From assembly GCA_025506515.1 (NCBI GenBank), contig CM046452.1:100594559-100658558 (forward strand): a stretch of DNA of 64,000 bases, given 5' to 3'. The stretch comes from Flaveria trinervia (taxonomy: Eukaryota > Streptophyta > Magnoliopsida > Asterales > Asteraceae). The position numbers and the translations under genes are program-made. The notes under the pieces were generated by a model. The model saw nothing but the letters and a program-made list of their open reading frames with translations, was not told where the DNA came from and did not search any database. The stretch's first letter is position 1; each line of letters opens with the position of its first letter. Shown piece after piece: positions 1 through 10,196 of the stretch.

Positions 1-2
1 TC

Positions 3-292
3 TCGGAAGAAAGGAGTTCTTCTGAAGCACTGAAGTCTGCTGCAGTGTCTGCAGAATCTTCCGAAGGTTCAGTCATCAAAACTTCTGAAGTTCTAAAAGC
101 TTCTAAAGTTTTGAAGGTCAAGTCCAAGACTTCAAAGGTGGTGTGGATGTCTAAGAAAGACCAAGTGACTGAGATTTCTCCATCAACAACAGCTCAAGAT
201 CCTCTTAGCATAACCATAGGATCTATTACTGTTGAATTACCTTCTGCAAATAAGCCCAAGACAAGCAAGGCTTGGGTTTCCAGATGTAACTA
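3..292 (+). pseudogene. C-terminal part of copia gag (partial, runs in from the left edge)
   Basis: The frame is open from base 3 to a stop at about 291-293. It encodes a Ser/Lys-rich stretch with repeated SEVLKASKVLK-like segments, ending just before the protease region. In Sireviruses a low-complexity gag tail sits at this place. No CCHC knuckle is visible in this fragment. The protease begins about 45 bases later in another frame, so the gag-pol junction is either a natural frame change or a mutation. The assignment rests mostly on position relative to the protease. Confidence 0.55.
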
Positions 293-337
293 ATCATTCT
301 CTTTGTGCAGGGACAGCTGAAGACAGACAAAAACGTC

Positions 338-1513
338 TGGATCATAGACAGTGGCTGCTCCAGGCACATGACAGGCAATAGGTCACTACTATAGAACTTT
401 TAAAGGATTGATAGAGGACCAATTGCTTTTGGAGGAGATGAAGGGGGTTACATTTCTGGAAGGGTCAAGGTCACAAATGGTAAGCTCAGCATAGAAAAGG
501 TAAACTTTGTTAAAGAGATTGGATACAATCTTTTAAGTGTATCTCAATTTTGTGATCAGAGTCATAACATGCTCTTTACTGAGCATGAGTGCATTGTTCT
601 TAAGCCTGGTATGGTCATTCCTCATGAGCATATCCTGCTTAGAGCCCCCAGGAAAAGAAACATGTACAAGATGGATTTGCAAGAAACCTCTCCCTCTGGA
701 GAAGTTTCATGCTTTCTATCTAAAGCCAATAGTGATGAGTCTTTCCTATGGCATAAAAGAATGTGCCATGTAAACTTTAAGAACATGAATAAATTGATTA
801 AGCATGATTTGGTAACTGGAATGCCAAAGAAAGAGTTTACAAGTGATGACCACTGTGTTGCATGCCTGAAAGGGAAGCAACATAAGGTATCTCACAAGCC
901 TAAGGAAATGAACTCCATCACTACACCCCTACACTTGTTACATATGGATCTCTTTGGCCCCACCAGTGTAATGAGTTTAGGAAGGACCTTATACTGTCTA
1001 GTGATCACAGATGACTTTACAAGATTCACTTGGGTTTTCTTCCTTAGAACTAAGGATGAGACTCCTGAGATTCTGAAGAATTTCATCTTAAAGATTGAGA
1101 ATCAATCTGATCACAAGGTCAAGATCATAAGATGTGATCAAGGAACCAAATTTAAGAACTATATCCTTGATACATTCTGTGATGAAAAGGGTATTACAAG
1201 ACAATTCAGTGCTCCCAGGACTCCTCAGCAAAATGGTGTTGCTGAGAGGAGAAATAGGACACTGATTGAAGCTGCAAGAACCATGTTGTCTGACTCTAAA
1301 CTATCCATCACCTTCTGGGCAGATGCAGTCAATACTGCCTGCTATGTGCAGAACAAAGTTTTAGTAGTTAAGACTCATGGCAAGACTCCTTATGAACTTT
1401 GGCACAAGAGGAGACCTTTTATTGGTTTTCTCAGGTCATTTGGATGTCCTTGCACCATCTTGAATACCAAAGATCAAATTGCCAAGTTTGCTGAGAAATC
1501 AGATGATGGACAC
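338..1513 (+). pseudogene. copia pol 5' part: aspartic protease, GAG-pre-integrase zinc region and integrase core
   Basis: The retropepsin active-site motif is read as WIIDSGCSRHMTGN from base 338. It is followed by in-frame stops at 392-394 and shortly after. The open frame then continues through a GAG-pre-integrase region (WHKRMCHVN, then CVACLKGKQ: an HHCC zinc-binding pattern) and the integrase core. Catalytic residues are D in HMDLFGPTS, D in IIRCDQGTKF and E in QQNGVAERRNR. The frame runs without a break from 569 to the gypsy insertion point at 1513, and the downstream half resumes at 12588. The stop now seen at 1526-1528 belongs to the inserted LTR, not to the copia element. Confidence 0.85.
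1509..1513. repeat. Target-site duplication GACAC, left copy (gypsy insertion)
   Basis: GACAC directly precedes the LTR start TGTAACATC and recurs at 12583-12587 right after the 3' LTR end. Five bases is the normal Ty3/gypsy duplication length. Confidence 0.93.
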
Positions 1514-2123
1514 TGTAACATCTTGTAATTTTGGGTTAAATTAGAGTTAACATTGTTAAGTTCTTGTATGGACTAATTTTGTTATTTATGAAACTTGTGA
1601 ATTTGTTATGCTGCCTTTAATTTTCTAATCAAACTAATAATTATGATAATAATAAATAAGTAATAATAATAATAATATAATAATAATAATAATAACATTA
1701 ACAACTTATAAAAATTATAAAACTTAAAAAGATTTGAAACTTAAAAGTTATGGGGTTAGTTTTGTCAATTATAAAACTTAAAAAGAAAGTTTAATGCATA
1801 AAATAATAAGCCTTCAAAAGTTGAGGGGCTAATTATGTAAATTATTTAAAAACCAACCCAAACCCCCTTTAATCCCCGTTTTTCCGGCCGATCACCGGCC
1901 ACCGCCGGCCGCGGCTCCGGCCACCTCCAAAACCACTTGAAACCCTTAATTTTGGAATAAAACCGCTCCTAAACGCTTCGTGTGGATGTCTCGAATTGAA
2001 TGCACAAAATAATCGTGGTTTAAAACATCGGTTACTAAGATCAAACGACCTCATAACCGAAGCTTTTACTCCATAGTCGTTCGAGCATTAAAATCCAATA
2101 ATAATTCAATTAATCACACATAA

Positions 2124-3127
2124 TGATAGGATCTCAGCATCTAGTTTGATCGATTCGAATGATTTCAGCAGCGGAATAGAGTACCAACTAGCACAATTCG
2201 AGCAAGAATACCAAAGATGTAACAATGAACAAAATTAGTTATAGAGAGAGAAAGTTTCTGCAAAAAGAATATTTCATTCAATCACACGCTTTCGTGGTGG
2301 CAAAATGTCACACATACAATCAGGTCAATCATCCCTTATATAGGAATGTCGTGGTGGAACATTCCTTATATAGGAGATGTGACGTCTGCTGATGTCACTC
2401 GATAGTGACATCTAACAGAATTATTTAAACAACTAAAACACAACTACTGAAGATGTCAAAACAGCTGACATCTTCTTACAAAAATACTAAGTGTTATCAG
2501 TTACTACAACTACTGAAAAGAAACTACTGAAACTACAACAACTGAAGAACAAGCTCTTCAGTCGTTTTACAAAACTACTGAAAGTAAAAACATAAAACTA
2601 CTGATAACACAACTACTGAAGAAGTACTCTTCAGCTGTTGTGACAAACTACTGAAACTTCAGCACTTGGTCTTCAGACTTGAACTTCAGACGTTTCATCA
2701 GCTGATGACTTCAGTAGATGTCATCAGCTGATGTCTTCAATCTTTGTCTTCAGACTTTGTACATCAGTTGTTGATCTTCAGCACTTGTGGACTCTTCAGC
2801 TGTTGAACTTCAGTACTTTGGTCTTCAGCTTCAGCACTTGTATTCTTCAGCTGTTGGACTTCAGTACTTTGGTCTTCAGCTTCAGCACTTGTATTCTTCA
2901 GCTGTTGACCTTCAGTACTTTGGTCTTCAGCTTCAACACTTGTGTTCTTCAGCTGTTGGACTTCAGCACTTTAGTCTTCAGCTGTTGAAGTCTTCAGTAC
3001 TTGATCTTCAGTTGTTGAAGTCTTCAGCACTTGTCAAACTGCTGATGAAGCCTTCAGCAGTTGTTGTGATATCATGTGGGACTTAGAGATTTTCTGATCT
3101 TGGCTCATTGGTTCTTTTGGTACAACA
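2124..3127 (-). mobile_element. Solo LTR (Ty1/copia-like) nested in the gypsy 5' LTR
   Basis: The 3' LTR of the host element gives the empty site. Relative to it, bases 2124-3127 are extra and are flanked by CATAA (2119-2123 and 3128-3132), a 5-bp duplication. The insert runs TGATAGG to TACAACA on the plus strand, so TG...CA ends are present. Read on the minus strand it has a TATATAAG-type promoter (two CCTATATAAG-like sites at about 2336 and 2370), a pyrimidine-rich start region and a downstream leader, so I place it on the minus strand. No internal coding sequence remains, as expected after LTR-LTR recombination. Confidence 0.88.
2794..2997. repeat. 51-bp tandem repeat inside the solo LTR, about four units
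   Basis: CTTCAGCTGTTG starts recur at 2794, 2845, 2896 and 2947, a spacing of exactly 51 bases. Each unit contains CTTCAGTACTTTGG or a close variant, and looser CTTCAG-rich sequence continues to about 3060. Because 51 is a multiple of three, the array creates artificial open frames (2731-3086) that I do not regard as genes. Confidence 0.88.
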
Positions 3128-3595
3128 CATAAACAATAGATTAACTATCTGTAAACGATTACCAGTCTCAATTTCACCTGAAACAAACACTAACATCGAG
3201 TTCAACTACCCCTTTTACCCACGACCTGCAACCTTGTCGAAACTAACCTTCCAAGCTTTACTGGTCCGAATTGATTGAGGTGAAATCACCTCTTACCATC
3301 GAAGAAGCTTCCCACGAAGTTAATTTAATTGTTGTTTTCATTTGATCCTCCATTGAATCTCACGTCAGTCGCGGCTAACCTTTGAGTCCTGGCATCATCA
3401 ATCAAACAAATTAGCAGGTAATTCATACATCTACACAATCGTTTAAACATGGGGAACAAAAGCCCCATGGTTAATTCGATCAACAACATCATTTTATGGT
3501 TTAATTTGGGGTAAATCGAATCTAGGGTTCATAAGGTTTGGGGGTAGTTTGTGTTTAATGTTTTTAAACTTTTAAAAACCATCTTTAAACGCGGC

Positions 3596-3668
3596 TGAGG
3601 CCTTTGATTCACTGGAAAGACACTTGCCTCTACAAGGGAGGTCCCCGGTTCGAATCCGGGGAGCCTCA
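3596..3668 (+). other. tRNA-like 73-base cassette in the gypsy LTR (pol III B-box-like)
   Basis: From TGAGGCC to AGCCTCA the sequence is 73 bases. The ends pair over six of seven positions (acceptor-stem-like). A perfect T-arm follows, CCCGG-TTCGAAT-CCGGG, containing the pol III B-box GGTTCGAATCC. The D-arm has a GG in a plausible loop place but a poor stem, and the anticodon arm has only a 4-bp stem (CTTG/CAAG) with a six-base loop. It is probably not a working tRNA gene, more likely a tRNA-derived fragment carried by the LTR. An identical copy sits in the 3' LTR at 11245-11317. Confidence 0.55.
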
Positions 3669-4906
3669 CCTATTTTATTTTTGGCCACTAAAATTTTATT
3701 AAAAAAGTTCTAAAAAATTATAAAGGACTATTTTATAAGCTGTGTTAATTTAAAAATAATATTATATTTTATAGAAGCTAATGTTAACTTATTTCTTTAT
3801 AAAAAAAGAATTAACCTTTGAATACTAGTATAATTTATATAAATTATTATCTCTAACGTTGCCCTTAAAATTTTGTTTTAATCTTGTTTATTTTATTTAG
3901 TTAGTTATAGAACTTTATTTTAAATTTTACAAATTTTATTAATTATTTATTAATGTTGCTCTTATTCATATCTCTATATAAAAATAAATATATTTCTTAG
4001 CATTTATTCCAAAAAAAATATAATTGATATCCATTCGTTAAACATCAATGTCCCAAAATACCAAATTGAAACCCCAGTTCTCGTTTAACCATTAAAATTG
4101 TGTTTAAACTTAAAAATCTTGTAAATATACATTTTAGGTGCATTGTGAGGAACTACGTTGAAGTAACGTTATTATTCTAATTAATCTTCAATTATATATA
4201 CTTATTGGCCAAGTGAGTATTTCTATATCCCTTTTTCATATTTTCATACTTTGGGGTGAAACATGTTACTTTATAAACTTTGCACTTGTAAACGTTTGAT
4301 TCTTGTAAACTTATGGCATCTCACCTGTATGCTGTAATTAGTTGAACTTTGTAGCTACAATGTAATGTCGAATATATATACAATCATTAACTATTGCTAG
4401 CTTAGCGAAGTCATAGATCTATGGGCCCGACAAGCCTGCTTGGTTGATCCAAGTACACTTAGCTAATCGTATATACTTTTAAACGTTTGAGACTTGTAAA
4501 ACTTTATCGAGGTTTGATTGTGCATTTCTGTCTTACATCCCTAGTTTACTTTGTTCTCTATTTACAACATGAATTGCCATCTTTTATATACTTATGTATT
4601 ACAAATTATGGAAATCTCACCAATATTATTGTTGACCTTTTATTTTTTTAACATGTTTCAGGAAATACTCAAGTTTGATTTCTACTCTTTGAAGCCTACA
4701 TATCTAGGAATGGACCTAGATAAATAAATGAAATAAAATAACTTGTTATGTTTATTTTATTACTTTAAGACTTATGATTGTAATGGTACAATTGGAATTT
4801 ATGGTTAATATATATATTTGGGATTATTAATAGCGTTATGTGGCTGTGAACGATCTTAACTCTCACTCCTCGACGTTTCCGCCGTCAAGGTTGGGGTGTG
4901 ACATAT

Positions 4907-4918
4907 TGGTATCAGAGC
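4907..4918 (+). other. Primer-binding site for initiator tRNA-Met
   Basis: TGGTATCAGAGC begins 4 bases after the 5' LTR end. It is complementary to the 3' end of plant initiator tRNA-Met, the usual primer of plant LTR retrotransposons. Confidence 0.93.
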
Positions 4919-5575
4919 CCATAACTATAGGGATCTAGGTTATTAGAAATGGTGACCTAGACTATAGTAAGCATGAACCTTATAGAATTGTGATTCTATC
5001 TTGTAAATTATATAGTTTGCATGCTACATAATGTTATGCCCACTTATGTGCAATTTGATGCCTTAGCATAGGATTGCCTAAACTTTGTTACTTGTCTCCC
5101 TAAACTTAGCTTTGACTCTTTGACTCTCCCTGAACATGAAATCTCTTAATCTTATTCTCGTCAACACGTGGGAACTTATGCTTATACTTATGATCTTTAG
5201 ACGCTATGTCTAATCTATATAAATCTCATCAAAGTTTTGATTTCATGAACCTAAGAAGTTTGTGTGACACATAGACACCTGTATTCTGGATTTCCTGGCA
5301 AAAGGCCTTCGGGCTAAGGCAAGCATATCGCATAAATCCTACGGGACTAGTTATGCTTACCTGGGGATTTTTGGGATGAGTGATAAACTATGGTCAACAT
5401 GCACAAACTTCTAAGGCGAATGGGTCAACTTACCTTGACGTGTCAATGTTTCCAAACGGTAATGCGTTACCAAATGGAACCATTCTAAGTGTCTTACAAC
5501 TCTTGACTTATCCTTGTTGAATTATAATTCTTGTTATCCTATTTCCCGTGTCTAAATCATTTTGCATATTCCAGC
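4919..5575 (+). other. Untranslated leader of the gypsy element
   Basis: Between the primer-binding site and the first gag codon I see no ORF. The region is expected to hold packaging signals. An in-frame upstream ATG at 5531 exists, but the protein family-like start MSRHHGKRG is at 5576. Confidence 0.7.
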
Positions 5576-8500
5576 ATGTCTCGTCATCATGGAAAGCGTG
5601 GAAGTTCCGATCATAAGCTAGCCGCCATGATCGCCCGACAAATGGCTGCTGTCATCCCGACCATGGTTGCTGAACTTAATAGCACTTTAATGACCAACTC
5701 CAGCAACAATGGAAATGGTCATGGAGAGAATAGCAACAACCAAAACAGGATCAATCACACTTGCACCTTAAAAAACTTCAACTCGTACAAACCCACTAAC
5801 TTTAGTGGAAAAGAAGGAGCCACTGGACTTCTCGAGTGGTTTGAAAGTATGGAGAACACATTCATTGTTAGCGAGTGCCCCGACGAGTTTAAGGTTCGCT
5901 ATGCCACGAGTGTTCTTCAACAACGAGCACTAACATGGTGGAATAGTGAAAAGAGAAACCGTGGAACTGAGGTTGCAATGGCGTTGCCCTGGGAAGAATT
6001 CAAGGATATTATGATCCAAAAGTTCTGCCCGAGGAGCGAATTGCAAAAGCTGGAGGAGGAGTTCTGGAACCTCAAACAAGATGGTGGGAATCATTTGGCT
6101 TATTCCACCCGGCATCATGAGTTGAGTATGCTTCTACCACACATGGTGGACACCGTGCCCCGTAACATCGAGAAATTTATCAAGGGGGTGCCACCTCAAA
6201 TTCAAGATGCTGTAGTGGGTAGTAGGCCCACAACTTTGGAGGAAGCGATTACTATCACTGCACAGCTCACCGAGAATCATATAAGAGCTGGCACTATGTC
6301 GGCAAAGGGTTCCAAGTCTACTACGAAGGTGACACCCGAGGCAACAAAAGAGGTAAGGGCCGAGTCATCATCTCAAAACAAGAAGCGTAAGTTCACCCCG
6401 ACACGCAACTACGCTGTGACCGCCCCAAATGCTTCTCAAAAACAAATGGTGGTTGCAAATCAAGCTCCCATGGCTAAAGCTTATACCGGTCCACATCCTA
6501 TGTGTAACACGTGCAAGTACCATCATTCAAGCAACTTTCCATGCCAAGTTTGCTCATTATGTGGGAAGTATGGACACTTGGTAACTACTTGCCTTCGTGC
6601 GCCAAACAACACTACCATGCTTACCAACCTAACCTGCTATAACTGTGGCGAGCCCAGTCATATTCATCCGCAATGTCCTCGCAATGCGGGAACTGTGCCA
6701 CTGGCTCGTGGAAGGGCTTTCAACATCAATGCCAACCAAGCTCAAGCCAACAATGACGTGGTGAATGATATGTATCTTGTAAATAGTCATTATGCTTCTG
6801 TATTGTTTGATTCGGGTGCCGATAGGAGTTTCGTGTCCCTGGAATTCGAGCCCATACTTTCTAAACCGCGTGTTAATCTGGAAAGATCTTTCACGGTCGA
6901 GGTCGCCGATGGAAAATCTATCGTCGTTGACGTCGTAATACGTGACTGCACCTTGAGCCTTAACGAACACAAGTTCTTCATCGACCTTATTCCTATGCAT
7001 TTGGGAAGCTTTGATGTTATCATTGGTCTGGATTGGTTAGCCAAGCAACGTGCAGAAATTCTATGCTTTGAGAAGTGTATCCGAATTCCTTTACTGACTG
7101 GTGATACTTTAAGGGTCTTTGAGGAGAAATCATCTCAAAGACTCAAACTCATGTCTTGCATCAAGGCCCGCAAGTGCTTAAGTAAAAACTACATGGCTTT
7201 TATGGCATATGTAGTTAATACGAAAGCCAAGGGTAAGGGGTTGAAAGACATTCCTGTTTTGCGGGACTTTCCCGAAGTTTTTCCCGAGGATCTTAACGGG
7301 TTACCTCCCGTGCGAGAAGTTGAGTTCAAGATTGATTTAATCCCTGGTGCAAACCCTGTGGCTAAATCGCCTTATCGTCTTGCACCTTCTGAAATGCAAG
7401 AACTCGCTAGTCAACTGCAAGAACTCGCTAGTCAACTGCAAGAGTTGACCGATAAGGGTTTCATTCGCCCTAGTTCATCACCGTGGGGTGCACCTGTACT
7501 ATTTGTGAAGAAGAAGGATGGTTCATTTCGTATGTGCATCGATTACCGAGAACTCAACAAGTTTACTATCAAAAACCGATACCCTCTTCCTCGAATCGAT
7601 GATCTCTTCGATCAACTTCAAGGAGCAACTCAATTCTCAAAGATCGATCTACGTTCTGGGTATCATCAACTACGTGTTCATGATGATGACATTCCAAAGA
7701 CCGCTTTTCGTACTCGATATGGACACTACGAGTTCATGGTCATGCCTTTTGGCTTGACCAATGTGCCTGCTGTGTTCATGGATCTCATGAATCGAGTATG
7801 TAAACCGTATTTGGATAAGTTCGTGATCGTGTTCATTGATGACATTCTTATTTATTCAAAGACAAAAATCGATCACGAGACGCATTTGCGACAAGTTCTT
7901 GGACTTTTGAAGAAGGAGCAATTATACGCCAAGTTTTCCAAGTGTGAATTTTGGTTGGAGGAGGTTCAATTCTTAGGGCATGTGGTGAATAGCCAAGGAA
8001 TTCACGTGGATCCTGCTAAAATTGAAGCTGTGAAGAATTGGTGTGTTCCCACAACCCCAACCGAGGTTCGTTCTTTTTTGGGTTTAGCGGGATATTACCG
8101 TAGGTTCATAGCTAATTTCTCGAAGATTGCTAAACCGTTAACGGAATTAACCCAAAAGAATCGACTCTTTGAATGGGGACCCGAGCAAGAAGAGGCTTTC
8201 GAGACATTAAAATGCAAGTTGTGTAACGCTCCTATTCTCACACTTCCCGATGGAAACGATGACTTTACCGTGTATTGCGATGCTTCTAATCAAGGTCTTG
8301 GTTGTGTTCTTATGCAACGAGGCAAAGTTATAGCATACGCATCGAGGCAATTGAAGGTTCATGAAGTGAACTACACGACTCACAATCTTGAACTTAGTGC
8401 TGTGGTTTTTGCATTGAAGATTTGGCGACACTATCTATATGGGACGCAATGCATAGTATACACCGACCATAAGAGTCTCCAACATGTGTTCAACCAAAAG

Positions 8501-8638
8501 GATCTCAACATGAGACAAAGACGTTGGATTGAGTTGATTAGCGACTACGACTGCGACATTCGCTATCACCATGGAAAGGCGAATGTTGTAGCCGACGCGC
8601 TCGCTCCAAGAAATTCGAGATCGAAGGCAATGGTTTGA
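5576..8638 (+). CDS. Ty3/gypsy polyprotein: gag, protease, reverse transcriptase, RNase H (frame breaks before integrase)
   Basis: An open frame of 1020 codons from the ATG at 5576. Domains: retrotransposon gag about residues 75-200 (LTWWNSEKR, FKDIMIQKFCP); two CCHC zinc knuckles (C326/C329/H334/C339 and C354/C357/H362/C367); aspartic protease DSGA at 412-415; reverse transcriptase with FIDD at 753-756 (the usual plant form of YxDD); RNase H with DAS around residue 902. An in-frame 21-bp duplication (7397-7417, 7418-7438) adds seven residues (QELASQL repeated) just before the RT fingers. The integrase that should follow RNase H is in another frame: a frameshift lies at about 8600-8615, right after VVADAL, so this ORF ends early at 8638. 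Confidence 0.92.
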   Translation: MSRHHGKRGSSDHKLAAMIARQMAAVIPTMVAELNSTLMTNSSNNGNGHGENSNNQNRINHTCTLKNFNSYKPTNFSGKEGATGLLEWFESMENTFIVSECPDEFKVRYATSVLQQRALTWWNSEKRNRGTEVAMALPWEEFKDIMIQKFCPRSELQKLEEEFWNLKQDGGNHLAYSTRHHELSMLLPHMVDTVPRNIEKFIKGVPPQIQDAVVGSRPTTLEEAITITAQLTENHIRAGTMSAKGSKSTTKVTPEATKEVRAESSSQNKKRKFTPTRNYAVTAPNASQKQMVVANQAPMAKAYTGPHPMCNTCKYHHSSNFPCQVCSLCGKYGHLVTTCLRAPNNTTMLTNLTCYNCGEPSHIHPQCPRNAGTVPLARGRAFNINANQAQANNDVVNDMYLVNSHYASVLFDSGADRSFVSLEFEPILSKPRVNLERSFTVEVADGKSIVVDVVIRDCTLSLNEHKFFIDLIPMHLGSFDVIIGLDWLAKQRAEILCFEKCIRIPLLTGDTLRVFEEKSSQRLKLMSCIKARKCLSKNYMAFMAYVVNTKAKGKGLKDIPVLRDFPEVFPEDLNGLPPVREVEFKIDLIPGANPVAKSPYRLAPSEMQELASQLQELASQLQELTDKGFIRPSSSPWGAPVLFVKKKDGSFRMCIDYRELNKFTIKNRYPLPRIDDLFDQLQGATQFSKIDLRSGYHQLRVHDDDIPKTAFRTRYGHYEFMVMPFGLTNVPAVFMDLMNRVCKPYLDKFVIVFIDDILIYSKTKIDHETHLRQVLGLLKKEQLYAKFSKCEFWLEEVQFLGHVVNSQGIHVDPAKIEAVKNWCVPTTPTEVRSFLGLAGYYRRFIANFSKIAKPLTELTQKNRLFEWGPEQEEAFETLKCKLCNAPILTLPDGNDDFTVYCDASNQGLGCVLMQRGKVIAYASRQLKVHEVNYTTHNLELSAVVFALKIWRHYLYGTQCIVYTDHKSLQHVFNQKDLNMRQRRWIELISDYDCDIRYHHGKANVVADALAPRNSRSKAMV

Positions 8639-10151
8639 TACGCTAGGAGAATTTGATACCGAGATTCATGTGGATGTCAATGAGGCTACTATCATGCTTC
8701 AAAACATAAGGATCGATAGTGACCTTGAGTTATGCATCCGCGAGGCTCAACAAGCGGCACTAACCGATGAAGGGAAGGATGAAGATTTGATGCCTAACGT
8801 TTGGTCACAACTGGAGACAAAACCGAATGGCATGTGGTATTTCTTGAATCTACTTTGGATCCCGAATCGAGATAACCTTCAACACTTCATTATGAATGAA
8901 GCTCATCAAACTCGATATTCCATTCATCCTGGCTCCGATAAGATGTACATGGATCTGCGTGGTCAATATTGGTGGCCTGGAATGAAGAAAGACATCGCGT
9001 CTTATGTTTCCAAGTGTCTCACGTGTGCAAGAGTCAAGGCCGAGCATCAACAACCAAGTGGTTTACTTGAGCAACCTGAAATCCCTATGTGGAAATGGGA
9101 ACATATATCCATGGATTTCATAACTAAGTTACCTCGTACACCTAGTGGTCATGATAGTATATGGGTCATTGTTGACCGTTTGACCAAGGCAGCACATTTC
9201 ATACCCATACGAGATACATACAAGGTTTCAAGGCTTGCTCGAATCTACATTGACAAAATTGTGAGTCGTCATGGCATGCCTTTACACATTATTTCCGATC
9301 GAGATGCTCGTTTCACTTCACACTTTTGGTCTTCGATGCAAGAAATCTTGGGTACTCAATTGGATCTAAGTACGGCTTACCATCCTCAAATCGATGGTCA
9401 AACCGAATGAACAATCCAAACCCTCGAGGATCTGCTGCGTCTTTGTGTTCTTGACTTTGGTGGTGATTGGGATACGCATCTACCGCTCGCGGAATTTTCG
9501 TAAAACAATAGTTATCACTCAAGTATCAAGATGGCACCATTTGAGGCTTTGTATGGTCGTAAATGCCGATCACCGATCTGCTGGACCGACGTTGGTGAAA
9601 ATTTCATCACTGGTCCTGAACTTATACAAGAAACGACCGATAAAGTCTCCACAATCCGCAAGAACCTTGAAGTGGCAAGAAGTCGACAAAAGAGTTATGC
9701 CGATAAGCTTCGTAAGCCATTAGAGTTCCAAGTTGGCGACATTGTTCTTCTTAAGGTTTCACCGTGGAAAGGTGTTGTTCGCTTTGGAAAGAAGGGTAAA
9801 CTAGCTCCAAGATTTGTAGGACCTTTCAAAATTTTGAAAAGGATTGGGAAAGTGGCTTATAAATTGGAACTACCTTCCGACCTTAGTGGAGTTCATCCTG
9901 TCTTCCATGTCTCAAACTTGAGGAAGTGCTTGGCTGATGAAAATTTGCATGTTCCCCTAGAGGAAATTCGAATAGACGAGTCATTGCATTTCGTTGAGAA
10001 GCCTGTTGAGATTATGGATCGAACCCTGAAGAAGACCCGAACAACTACCACACCTATCGTCAAAGTCCGTTGGGAAAACAAACGTGGAGCTGAGTTCACT
10101 TGGGAGCGTGAGAATCATATGAAGGAGAGGTACCCGCATCTGTTCTCTTAG
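8639..10151 (+). pseudogene. Ty3/gypsy integrase and C-terminal chromodomain-like part (frameshifted, two stops)
   Basis: Continues the polyprotein in a different frame. The zinc-binding HHCC region contains CLTCARVKAEHQ. The catalytic core has D in MDFITKLP, D in IISDRDARF and E in the YHPQIDGQTE segment, followed at once by a TGA at 9408-9410 that looks like a C-to-T change of an Arg codon. A second in-frame stop, TAA near 9502, lies in the segment after LAEFS. The frame then continues from MAPFEALYGRK (9531) to the stop at 10149-10151. The last ~45 residues (VKVRWENKRGAEFTWE) resemble the C-terminal region of plant chromoviruses. Inactive as it stands. Confidence 0.88.
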
Positions 10152-10182
10152 TTTTATTATAAATTTTGGGACGAAATTCTTT

Positions 10183-10196
10183 TAAGTTGGGGAGAC
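10183..10196 (+). other. Polypurine tract of the gypsy element
   Basis: A purine-rich AAGTTGGGGAGAC-type stretch ends directly at the 3' LTR start (10197), where the plus-strand DNA primer is expected. Confidence 0.8.

Larger units (their letters stand above)
1514..4903 (+). repeat. 5' LTR of the Ty3/gypsy element (contains an inserted solo LTR)
   Basis: It starts TGTAACATC and ends GTGTGACA just before the primer-binding site. It is 3390 bp against 2386 bp for the 3' LTR; the difference is the 1004-bp insertion at 2124-3127 plus its 5-bp duplication. A further small indel distinguishes the LTRs: the 3' LTR has about 36 extra bases near 11405. Long open frames seen inside this LTR on either strand are not supported as genes. 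Confidence 0.93.

Noticed and set aside
1869..2054. Minus-strand ORF repeated at 10528-10713
   Set aside because: It is in both gypsy LTRs because the LTRs are duplicates; it lies in non-coding LTR sequence and has no recognisable domain.
2731..3086. Two overlapping ORFs with repeated FSTLVFSFSTC or LQYFGLQLQ segments
   Set aside because: They are products of the 51-bp tandem repeat inside a solo LTR; no start context or domain.
3596..3668. Functional tRNA gene
   Set aside because: T-arm and ends fit, but the D-arm is poor and the anticodon arm has a 4-bp stem with a six-base loop. Kept only as a tRNA-like cassette.
5930..7044. Minus-strand ORFs under the gypsy gag-pol frame
   Set aside because: Shadows of the well-supported plus-strand coding sequence.
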